This document shows, piece after piece, positions 57,373 through 64,000 of a stretch of DNA of 64,000 bases. The DNA comes from an uncultured Treponema sp. (GTDB lineage Bacteria > Spirochaetota > Spirochaetia > Treponematales > Treponemataceae). Under the pieces are notes generated by a model. The model made no database searches and was not told the DNA's origin. It saw only the letters and a list, made by a program, of their open reading frames with translations. The DNA lies in NCBI GenBank assembly GCA_949299755.1, contig CASGBA010000002.1, positions 345,413 to 409,412 on the forward strand. Direction: 5' to 3'. The position numbers and the translations under genes were made by a program. The first letter of the stretch is position 1. The number at the start of each line of letters is the position of its first letter.

Positions 57373-57569
57373 CCGGTGCAGTATAAAAGAAAATCCGGAA
57401 TAATTCAAATGCTGAACAGAACGGGATTTTCTGCGGAAACCCGTGTCCGGTTTTTAATCCCCGCCTGCTCCTTTGAAATAAAAACTTTAATTTTGATAAT
57501 ATTAAAGCTGATTGTTTTACTTTTTTTCCGGGGCTTCCAATAATCTGTTCCCGGTGATATACTTGCCCC

Positions 57570-58858
57570 ATGATGACACAAAAAAAAATCCCTGTTCGGC
57601 TTCCTGTTGGAGCTGTAATGGTTTTGGGTTTTTTCCTTACTATCCTGTTAGGGTTTTTATTGTTGTTAATGCCTGTTTCTCAAAAAGAACCGGTAAGTAT
57701 AGTTGATTTGTTCTTTGTTGCAACTTCCGCCGTTTGTGTTACCGGTTTAACTCCGGTGGACATATCTCAAGTATTTTCAGTATTCGGTCAGACTGTTATC
57801 ATGTTTTTATTTCAGGTAGGGGGGCTTGGATTTGCAGTAATAGTTGTGTTTGTTCTTTATGCCGTAAGTTCTACAAATTTTTCCGTAAAAAATCTGGTCA
57901 GGGAATCTTTGGGGTTCAGTCCTTCGGCAAAAATAGGCAGAATCCTAAAGTATACATTGCTTTCCACACTGACTATCGAGTTTATAGGCGCACTTCTTTT
58001 ATTCCTTAGTTTCCGTAAAATTTTCCCATTAGGGAAGGCTATATATAATTCAGTCTTTCATAGTATTTCGGCTTATAACAATGCGGGCTTTGATCTTTTT
58101 TCAACTTCTTTGGTTTCCTTTAATCAAAATCCTTTGGTTTTAATAACAGTTGCCGTTTTGATTATTTTGGGAGGGATAGGATACATCGTTTATTATGATT
58201 TATTGATGTATAGAAAGAAAAAGCATTTATCTTTGCACTCAAAAATAGTATTTTTGATGACAGGCTTGCTTTTAGTAACAGGAACAGTAATTCTTAAATT
58301 AACTGAAAATAAAAGTTGGCTTATATCGTTTTTTCACTCTGTTTCCTGCCGTACCGCCGGATTTTTTGCATCGGATTTAACTCTTTTAAGCTCTCCGGGA
58401 ATCCTCATTATGATTTTTTTGATGTTTATCGGGGCTTCTCCCGGGTCAACGGGAGGAGGGCTTAAAACCACAACATTTTACAGTATATTATTCTCAACAA
58501 CAAAGATTTTCAGGGGGGGGGGGGAAATACAACAGTGTTCAATAGAACAATATCAAAAGATTCAATTACGAAAGCATTTGGATTGTTCTCCCTGGCATTG
58601 GCAATAATTATCTGTGCCTTCTTTTTCCTTACTACTACAGAAAATGCATCTTTTGAAGCCCTTCTTTTTGAAACGGTCAGTGCCTATGCAACCGTAGGAC
58701 TTACAGTGGGAGTTACGCCAAATCTAACTTTGTGGGGAAAAATAATTATAATTTGCGTCATGTTTATAGGACGGGTTGGGGCTATTTCAATAATCACATC
58801 AATAAATTATAATCACACCGAGATAAAATATCCTGATGAGAGGGTTTGCATAGGATGA
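57570..58858 (+). pseudogene. ktrB: KtrB/TrkH potassium channel subunit, broken by a G12 tract
   Basis: Membrane protein of about 430 residues with four pore-like repeats; clear stretches are ATSAVCVTGLTPVD, FHSISAYNNAGFDLFSTS, SCRTAGFFASDL, MFIGASPGSTGGGLKTTTFY and TVSAYATVGLTVG. It translocates K+ together with KtrA. The frame is interrupted at a run of twelve G (58513-58524): upstream it reads KIFRGGGEIQQCS, but 10 or 13 G would continue as KIFRGGGNTTVFNRTISKDS. The stop overlaps the ktrA start (ATGA). Slipped-strand switching, mutation or sequencing error are possible. Confidence 0.85.
58513..58524. repeat. G12 homopolymer inside ktrB
   Basis: Twelve consecutive G in an otherwise AT-rich gene. 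The number present puts the second half of KtrB out of frame. Confidence 0.9.
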
Positions 58859-59520
58859 AAAAAAATACATTTGCAATAATTGGACTTGGAAGATTTGGCA
58901 TGTCGCTGGCACAAACTCTTTTGGAAGAAGACAAAGATGTTATTGTTATAGATAATGATATGGAAAAATTAAAAGCCCTTAAAAATACACCTGCAGTGTT
59001 GTGTTGTATAGAAAATATTTCTGTAGAAACTCTTAGAGAATCAGGTGTTGCAGACTGTGATGTTGTAATTATCGGAATCGGGGGGGATTTAGAGGCTAAT
59101 ATTCTTGCTGCCATGGATTCCCTTGAGCTGGGGGTAAAAAAAGTTCTTAGTAAGGCTAATAATGAGGAACATGCGAGGATTTTGGAGAAAATCGGGGCAG
59201 AAGTTGTGTTTCCGGAGGTTCAGACTGCAAAAAAATTGGCAATGAAACTTTGCAATAATTTTGTACAGGATATAGTGCCTTTTTCTGACGACTTTTTTAT
59301 AATGCAGTTCCTTGTACCCCAAGAACTGGACGGAAAAACCGTTTTAGAGGCGGATTTAAGAAAAAAATATGAAGTAAATATTGTTGCCATGATAATAGAC
59401 GGAAAAGCCCGTGCAATAATAAAACCCGAAACAGTTTTAAAATCAGGGGATAGTCTTTTGGTTTCAGGAACAAGCCGGAATATAAAATCCCTCCGTAAGG
59501 CCCTTAATGCAATAAACTGA
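58855..59520 (+). CDS. ktrA: KtrA/TrkA potassium uptake regulatory subunit
   Basis: 221 residues from the ATG at 58855. The N-terminal RCK domain has the nucleotide-binding IIGLGRFGMSLAQTLLEE with VIVIDNDMEKL; the C-terminal RCK_C domain is about 140-220. It binds ATP, ADP or NAD(H) and gates the KtrB channel. The start overlaps the ktrB stop, which couples the two. This subunit is intact even though ktrB is interrupted. Confidence 0.92.
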   Translation: MKKNTFAIIGLGRFGMSLAQTLLEEDKDVIVIDNDMEKLKALKNTPAVLCCIENISVETLRESGVADCDVVIIGIGGDLEANILAAMDSLELGVKKVLSKANNEEHARILEKIGAEVVFPEVQTAKKLAMKLCNNFVQDIVPFSDDFFIMQFLVPQELDGKTVLEADLRKKYEVNIVAMIIDGKARAIIKPETVLKSGDSLLVSGTSRNIKSLRKALNAIN

Positions 59521-59659
59521 CATATCCATCCTGAAAAAAAAAACGGATTCCTTTCGGAACCCGGATAAAATTACTTTGACATAATTTCTGAAATTGTTTT
59601 TAAAATCTCGTCATGACAACCGCCGCACCCGGTGGAACGGGCGGGGCAAAACCAGGGTT

Positions 59660-60439
59660 TTACGCTGTCGTTACAGTAATAACTTCTTCCATTATGCCGG
59701 TACGCAGCGTCTTGTTCACACGGTTCCCGGAACCACTGGCTGTTTTTACGATAAGGCGGTATGTTCCCGCTGTGGTGTCAGCCGGGATATTGAATTCAAG
59801 GCGGGTGTTGGTGTTGTCAATCAATGTCTCTGAATCACATACAGAAACCCAGTCTGATCCATCCATTTGGTAGACCCCCTCGTCGTCGCAGGGTGCCAGA
59901 AAAACACCGCTGTTTGTTCCGGCAACTTTCAATCCGGTTCCGGTCACACGGGCGGTATAACCGGAAGTAATATCCTGTCCCGATGTATTCGTATGCAAAT
60001 CAAGCAGATACCGTGGCACCGGTTCATTTGATTTTGTAATGTCAGCCCCTACAGTAATGTCCTTTACGGCATCCAGGGCTATTGTAGAGGGTGTAAATCC
60101 CAGTGTCATTGAGGGAACATCGCTGATTTCCGGATTGGTACTTTCCATACCTTTTTGCGGTTTCAGATACAGGATACCCATTTCCAGCAAATCTACAGCT
60201 TTCCCTTCACTTAACAAAGAGAGTATTCCGTCCCGCAGCAGCCCCGCCACATACAGGAGCGTTTCCGTTCCTCCGGGAACAGCGGCATTTTTGCTTATCC
60301 TTTCAACAATGTTTCCGATATATGCCGTGTTGCGTTGCACCCGTGCATATGAACCGGAAGCATTTGCCAGTTTTGAAGCATGAATTGTGACATTGACAGA
60401 ATCTGTTAAAGAATTAATTCTTTTATCCATTTTGGACAC
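59660..60439 (-). CDS. HU-like DNA-binding protein with DUF4469-type C-terminus
   Basis: 259 residues. The N-terminal HU-like domain (about 10-130, with ARVQRNTAYIGNIVERISKN) lacks a basic beta arm of classic HU length. The C-terminal beta domain (about 140-255, with SGYTARVTGTGLKV and TRLEFNIPADTTAGTYRLIV) is Ig-like, as in DUF4469 proteins. Such proteins are common in anaerobes with unknown role. A weak hairpin follows the gene. Confidence 0.75.
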   Translation of the reverse strand: MSKMDKRINSLTDSVNVTIHASKLANASGSYARVQRNTAYIGNIVERISKNAAVPGGTETLLYVAGLLRDGILSLLSEGKAVDLLEMGILYLKPQKGMESTNPEISDVPSMTLGFTPSTIALDAVKDITVGADITKSNEPVPRYLLDLHTNTSGQDITSGYTARVTGTGLKVAGTNSGVFLAPCDDEGVYQMDGSDWVSVCDSETLIDNTNTRLEFNIPADTTAGTYRLIVKTASGSGNRVNKTLRTGIMEEVITVTTA

Positions 60440-60492
60440 CTCTAAATAAAGTAAGTAAATAAATACAGCTCATTACAGAGCATCCGCGTCTC

Positions 60493-60592
60493 TTGACCCC
60501 GGCGGTCAGGCGTGATATCCTGTCAAACAACGTAAGAAGGTATCACACCTTTGTTAAGCCGTTCCCTAGTACCAGTAGGGAGCGGTTTTTTT
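60493..60592 (+). ncRNA. candidate small RNA with promoter and terminator
   Basis: TTGACC (60493-60498), a 17-base spacer and TATCCT (60516-60521) are followed about 37 bases later by a hairpin (CCGTTCCCTA / TAGGGAGCGG, near 60559-60585) and seven T ending at 60592. A transcript of about 65 bases is predicted between two leftward genes. A second hairpin (CTTTCCGC/GCGGAAAG) follows. There is no open frame of note. No known RNA family recognised. Confidence 0.4.
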
Positions 60593-60655
60593 GTCTTTCC
60601 GCTTTAACCGGTTGCGGAAAGACAGACTATTCCGGTTCCACGTTTTCACCTCCTT

Positions 60656-61339
60656 TTACCATCCGTTGGCAATCCAGCGTTGCCGTTCTTGTTCCATGGC
60701 TTCATCGTCATGCCATGTTTTTTCATGGTAGTGTTTTGATGTAATAGACTTGATAAAATTTCTATATCCGAAGCTGATTACTTCATCCCACATTTTTTGC
60801 TTGTTACTGAATTTAAATGAATTTCTCTTGTTTAAAGTCTGGAGTCGCTTTTGTGCAGCTTCTTTTGAAACTTTAAAGTATGTTGCTATGTCAGTAACAG
60901 CCAGATTTATGCCTTGCCCCTTTAATGTTGAGAAAATTTGTTCCGGCATTAAAAGCTGAGCGGCAAAATAATTGGCCTCTAGTTCCTGTTTATCGTATAG
61001 ATTCCGGTCGGATATCATCAAACTGGAATCTGTATTATGCCCTAAACAATGATGCCCCAGTTCGTGGGCAAAAGAAAACCTCTTGCGCTCGACCGGGGAC
61101 TTGGTGTTATAGCATAGATATATAAAGCCGAGAGGATCTTCTATGATAAAAGCATCCTCACTGCCAAAAAGTTTTGGATCACAACCCTGTTCTCTAAGCT
61201 GGTCAAATGAAATCAGCTTGAAATCGGTAAACTCAGCGAACAGCTTCCTGAGATTGAAGGGAAAATCATGGTCTGCAATCTGTATCAGGAATTCAGTCGC
61301 TTTTATATAGGCTTTTTCGAAATCCGGTTTATATATCAT
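60656..61339 (-). CDS. ImmA/IrrE-family metallopeptidase
   Basis: 227 residues from the ATG at 61339. The zinc motif is in FSFAHELGHHCLGH (HExxH), with a downstream ELEANYFAAQLLMPE that gives the third ligand. C-terminal helix-turn-helix-like FKVSKEAAQKRLQTL. Such peptidases cleave a partner repressor to trigger mobile-element or stress genes. It overlaps the XRE regulator gene, its likely substrate. Confidence 0.9.
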   Translation of the reverse strand: MIYKPDFEKAYIKATEFLIQIADHDFPFNLRKLFAEFTDFKLISFDQLREQGCDPKLFGSEDAFIIEDPLGFIYLCYNTKSPVERKRFSFAHELGHHCLGHNTDSSLMISDRNLYDKQELEANYFAAQLLMPEQIFSTLKGQGINLAVTDIATYFKVSKEAAQKRLQTLNKRNSFKFSNKQKMWDEVISFGYRNFIKSITSKHYHEKTWHDDEAMEQERQRWIANGW

Positions 61340-61691
61340 CTTCGGGTTCCTCCAATTCCCGTAATTTGGGAAATAATGCATTTGTTACATTGTTGAGCTG
61401 TTCCAAGTCTGCTTGAGACATATAGGACAGTTTTCTCTGCAAAATCATTGCTGTTTTGCTGTGTGCTTGCACGCCTTCCAAATTCTCATTTCCAAGAAGA
61501 TAGTCTGTGGAAACGTGATAGAATTGTGCCAATTTAATCAGAACATCTTCCCGAGGAACTGTTCCGTTAAATTCCCACATATTGATGCGACTTTTTTTTA
61601 TACCTCCTAGTTTTTCTCCGAGTTGTTCCATGGTCAGTCCACTCCTCTCTCTTAACTCACGCGCCCTGCGTTGGAACACCGCATTACCCAT
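61329..61691 (-). CDS. XRE-family transcriptional regulator
   Basis: 120 residues from the ATG at 61691. Helix-turn-helix RSGLTMEQLGEKLGGIKKSR with INMWEFNGTVPREDVLIKLA and YHVSTDYLLG is typical of phage-type repressors. A helical C-terminus ends LEEPEDDI. It is coupled to the ImmA/IrrE gene by an 11-base overlap. The pair resembles an ImmR-ImmA switch but lies well outside the prophage boundaries. Confidence 0.9.
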   Translation of the reverse strand: MGNAVFQRRARELRERSGLTMEQLGEKLGGIKKSRINMWEFNGTVPREDVLIKLAQFYHVSTDYLLGNENLEGVQAHSKTAMILQRKLSYMSQADLEQLNNVTNALFPKLRELEEPEDDI

Positions 61692-61916
61692 CATTATTAC
61701 TCCTTTTTTCTTATTATGGGGCAGCAATCTCGCCAACGGCGATGCTTAACATCAAAACAAAGGATTTTGCCTTGATAAGTACAATATAATTGAGCTTATC
61801 AAAAAAGTCAAGCTTTTTTTATGTTTTTTTTATAATTTTATGAAATTCAGCTGTTCCGAAAGGGATATGGTAGCAATAATTCTGCACACACCTTTGAATT
61901 CGCCTAGACACAACAG

Positions 61917-61976
61917 TGTGTCAAGCTAGAATACCCGGTGTGTCTGGCTTGAATGAACGCTGTGTCTAGCTAGAAT
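61917..61976. repeat. three repeats with 22-bp period
   Basis: TGTGTCAAGCTAGAAT (61917), TGTGTCTGGCTTGAAT (61939) and TGTGTCTAGCTAGAAT (61961), each starting 22 bases after the last. Two helix turns apart, they would put bound proteins on one DNA face. They lie between the XRE-ImmA pair and fic, within the 677-base gap 61692-62368. Confidence 0.8.
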
Positions 61977-62068
61977 GTGTGCCGGGGAGTATCTGTACCG
62001 TACCGGGGAAGCAGTATTTCCGTTTTCAAAGTATGCGTCCATCGTGCTGCAAGATGTTGCGTATTTCT

Positions 62069-62156
62069 CCATAGCTTATGGATAACGTATCCATAGCTTA
62101 TGGATAACGTATCCATAGCTTATGGAGAACGTATCCTAGGCTTATGGATAACGTAT
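62069..62156. repeat. four tandem 22-bp repeats with internal palindrome
   Basis: Units at 62069, 62091, 62113 and 62135. Each contains CCATAGCTTATGG-type palindrome (CCTAGGCTTATGG in the last) followed by ATAACGTAT. Units differ at one to three bases. There are no spacers, so it is not a CRISPR array. Iteron-like or operator array upstream of fic. Confidence 0.85.
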
Positions 62157-62237
62157 CCAACCTCCTGAGGGGAAATCCTTACGTAACTAGTGCGGGGTGG
62201 GGTGCGTTCCTGCCATGATTTTACCTTAAAATATGCC

Positions 62238-62256
62238 GGGATTTGTGGTATAATGG
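62238..62256 (+). promoter_or_regulatory. extended -10 promoter of fic, repeated before the downstream gene
   Basis: GGGATTTGTGGTATAATGG, with TATAAT at 62249-62254 preceded by TG. The same 19 bases recur at 63659-63677, 83 bases before the methyltransferase gene. No good -35 box is visible. Confidence 0.6.
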
Positions 62257-62368
62257 AACATTATTGGGAGATGATGCTCTAGGTGATTTACAATATTTAC
62301 TGCAAAATTATGAATTGGAAAAAGCATAAATCAGAACGGTTTGTTGATTCATTGGGAGAATATAAAAA

Positions 62369-63556
62369 ATGACAGATGAATTTCAGAAACCGGACTGTAC
62401 AGCCGGTTTTGATTTTGATGAATATATTCGGCAGGTAGAACCGTCAAAAAAGGAGAGGGGAAAAGCCTGGGCAGCTGCTATAGGTTTGCAGCAAGTTGAC
62501 AAGCTTGTCCCTTCGCCATATCTGTATGAGACGGCACGGCGGAATATCGAAGGTGAAATTTCGATAGATGAAGCAAATCAGCTTATTGACAGCTATTACG
62601 AAAGAAAATCAAGCCGTTCTGCGGAAGAGGAGCGAACCGAAGAAGCTGATAAAGTTGCAGCTCGGATTGCCCGGATTTTAGGTGAAAAGTCTTTCCGTTT
62701 TTCTCCGTCTTATCTAATTGCTTTGCATAAAGAACTGTTTTACGGAATTTACCGGTTTGCCGGTGTTTTGAGAGATTACGATATAACCAAAAAAGAATGG
62801 GTGTTACAGGGGAATACTGTTTTATATGGTGCCTCTTTTGAGTTAAAAACTGCTTTAGAGTATGATTTTGAGCAGGAACGTCAATTTAATTATAAAAATC
62901 TGTCTTCCTTAGAAATTGTAAAACATATTTCTTTTTTTGTTTCCCGTCTTTGGCAGATTCATCCCTTTGGAGAAGGTAATACCAGAACCACGGCAGTGTT
63001 TACCATAAAGTATTTACAGACGTTGGGTTTTACCGTATCTAATGAACCTTTTGAGCAAAACAGTTGGTATTTTAGAAATGCCTTGGTTAGAGCCAATTAT
63101 TCGGATATTCAACGGGGAATTCAAGAGACGCCTGTTTTCTTGGAAAACTTCTTTGATAATCTGCTCTTTGGCGGCCATCACGAATTAAAAAATCGGTATA
63201 TGCATATAGCCTACAAAAAAAAGTATCAATCAGGGGAAGCTTGCTCTGTAGAGGATGGTGGGTGTGTTCCCTATAATGACACTGTAAATGTCAGTGTAAA
63301 TGACAGGGTAACTGTCAGTGTAAAAGAAAATACAAATGCCGGAATTAAAATCAGTGAAAATATGCACATTATTTTGAATGCAATCAGAGAAAATCCTTGT
63401 ATTACTCAAAATGAGCTTGCTGAAAAGATAGGAGTTTCTGTTCGCAGTATTATAAGAAACATGAAAAAATTGCAGGAAGCCGGTCTTGTGCGCCGGGTGG
63501 GAGCAGATAAAAACGGATATTGGAAAGTACAAGGGGAAAACGATGGCAATTTTTAA
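62369..63556 (+). CDS. Fic-family protein with VbhA-like N-terminus and winged helix
   Basis: 395 residues. Residues about 55-80 (ARRNIEGEISIDEANQLIDS) resemble VbhA-type antitoxin helices. The Fic core has the loop HPFGEGNTRTTA (from His198); the second arginine of the usual HxFx(D/E)GNxRxxR is Ala209, so the nucleotide or phosphate chemistry may differ from classic AMP transfer. A C-terminal winged helix (about 335-390, ITQNELAEKIGVSVRSIIRN) suggests DNA binding or self-regulation. A short repetitive Val/Asn-rich linker (NDTVNVSVNDRVTVSVKE) joins the two. Confidence 0.88.
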   Translation: MTDEFQKPDCTAGFDFDEYIRQVEPSKKERGKAWAAAIGLQQVDKLVPSPYLYETARRNIEGEISIDEANQLIDSYYERKSSRSAEEERTEEADKVAARIARILGEKSFRFSPSYLIALHKELFYGIYRFAGVLRDYDITKKEWVLQGNTVLYGASFELKTALEYDFEQERQFNYKNLSSLEIVKHISFFVSRLWQIHPFGEGNTRTTAVFTIKYLQTLGFTVSNEPFEQNSWYFRNALVRANYSDIQRGIQETPVFLENFFDNLLFGGHHELKNRYMHIAYKKKYQSGEACSVEDGGCVPYNDTVNVSVNDRVTVSVKENTNAGIKISENMHIILNAIRENPCITQNELAEKIGVSVRSIIRNMKKLQEAGLVRRVGADKNGYWKVQGENDGNF

Positions 63557-63658
63557 GAAATCTTTTGTAAGAAAATAATCATAAAGTCCCCTCAGGACAA
63601 ATCCCCAAAGCCAACCCCAAAACCCTAAATAAACATCCCCTTTCCCTAAAAAAAAACA

Positions 63659-63677
63659 GGGATTTGTGGTATAATGG
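63659..63677 (+). promoter_or_regulatory. extended -10 promoter before the methyltransferase gene
   Basis: Same GGGATTTGTGGTATAATGG as at 62238-62256, with TATAAT at 63670-63675. The 203-base gap 63557-63759 otherwise holds A-rich sequence. Confidence 0.6.
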
Positions 63678-63759
63678 GGGGAGGGAAGGGATATAATCCA
63701 ATTTACACTATTTTATAGCATTAAAATATAATATTTTTACAGGGTGAGAGGAGTTTTCC

Positions 63760-64000
63760 ATGACATTTTATAATACCGTTCTTGAAGTTTTAAAAAGCGA
63801 TTCACGTTTTTTTACCGAAAACGGGGAATTATTGCGGAATGCCGTTTACGAAGCGGCTATGCAGATGGACGCTTCTTTGATAAAAGCCTTATACAACAAT
63901 ACGGAGACTAAAAAACGTTTTTTTACGGACGTGGACGGGATTGCCGTTTTTGACAAAGTCGGTTTCGGATGGGTCATCAATAACCGTGAATTTTTACCCG
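63760..64000 (+). CDS. type III restriction-modification methyltransferase (Mod), N-terminal part
   Basis: 80 residues before the window ends, from an ATG with GAGAGGAG upstream: MTFYNTVLEVLKSDSRFFTE, NGELLRNAVYEAAMQMDASL, IKALYNNTETKKRFFTDVDG and FDKVGFGWVINNREFLP. This is the characteristic N-terminal domain of site-specific adenine methyltransferases of type III systems. The catalytic DPPY and FxGxG motifs and any Res subunit lie beyond the window. Confidence 0.8.
   Translation, partial: MTFYNTVLEVLKSDSRFFTENGELLRNAVYEAAMQMDASLIKALYNNTETKKRFFTDVDGIAVFDKVGFGWVINNREFLP

Noticed and set aside
61329..61691. XRE-ImmA pair considered as the prophage's own immunity switch
   Set aside because: It lies 13 kb outside the prophage boundary set by the direct repeats, in DNA of different composition.
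62069..62156. 22-bp tandem repeats considered as CRISPR array
   Set aside because: Units are contiguous with no unique spacers and contain an internal palindrome; no cas1/cas2 nearby.

Overview
The window looks like a bacterial chromosome segment, perhaps from a spirochaete of the Treponema type. That is a weak guess, based on the mix of CstA, Lrp/AsnC, Ktr potassium uptake, an EFR1-type ferredoxin and a HU-like DUF4469 protein; no rRNA or marker gene allows a firm call. The host flanks are near 45-50% GC. An AT-rich accessory region lies to the right, and a GC-richer prophage of about 41.3 kb sits in the middle.

Left host flank (1-6615): the carbon-starvation peptide transporter CstA (cut by the window edge) with a coupled small gene, a GH13 glycosidase, tRNA-Gly(CCC), an Lrp/AsnC regulator coupled to a class I aminotransferase, then the 5' part of a small host gene that the prophage splits in two.

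Prophage (6615-47884): the two ends are bounded by a 17-bp direct repeat (6599-6615 and 47885-47901). Just inside, the ends start with TG, finish with CA and share the inverted block GTTAATGTCAT. Joining the flanks across the repeat rebuilds one uninterrupted host reading frame. No tyrosine or serine integrase is present; the only recombinase is a DDE transposase of the ISNCY/IS1202 type at the left end. The virion genes are podovirus-like (portal, Bbp19-like protein, scaffold, capsid, Bbp16-like cement, tail tubes A and B, internal proteins, a 3577-residue polyvalent protein, tail fibres), followed by lysis genes (M15 endolysin, holin, nested spanins). The early region, read leftwards from the right end, holds a Cas4-like exonuclease, SSB, ERF annealing protein, HNH/NinG-like protein, a C5 methyltransferase with a second gene nested in another frame, MazG-like, a replisome organiser, a DnaC-like loader and terminase. 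Two rightward cassettes with strong sigma-70 promoters (11.1-12.2 kb and 37.0-37.9 kb) look like lysogen-expressed cargo.

Right host flank (47902-64000): the 3' part of the split gene, a membrane-protein operon, a lipoprotein with an in-frame amber codon, an EFR1 ferredoxin, a MATE exporter, and then a defence-rich, AT-rich stretch. This holds a macro-domain protein, a CARF-HEPN CRISPR ribonuclease (Csx2/TM1812 type), a chimera of an internal aspartyl-tRNA synthetase fragment and the C-terminus of a Csm5-like protein, an HsdS-like single target-recognition protein, KtrB (broken by a 12-G tract) and KtrA, a HU/DUF4469 protein, an XRE-ImmA pair, two arrays of 22-bp-period repeats, a Fic protein and the start of a type III DNA methyltransferase.

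Several genes in both host and phage are broken at homopolymers or short repeats (A8, G12, A9, C5, a 10-bp repeat). This may be slipped-strand phase variation, decay, or sequencing error; the sequence alone cannot separate these.
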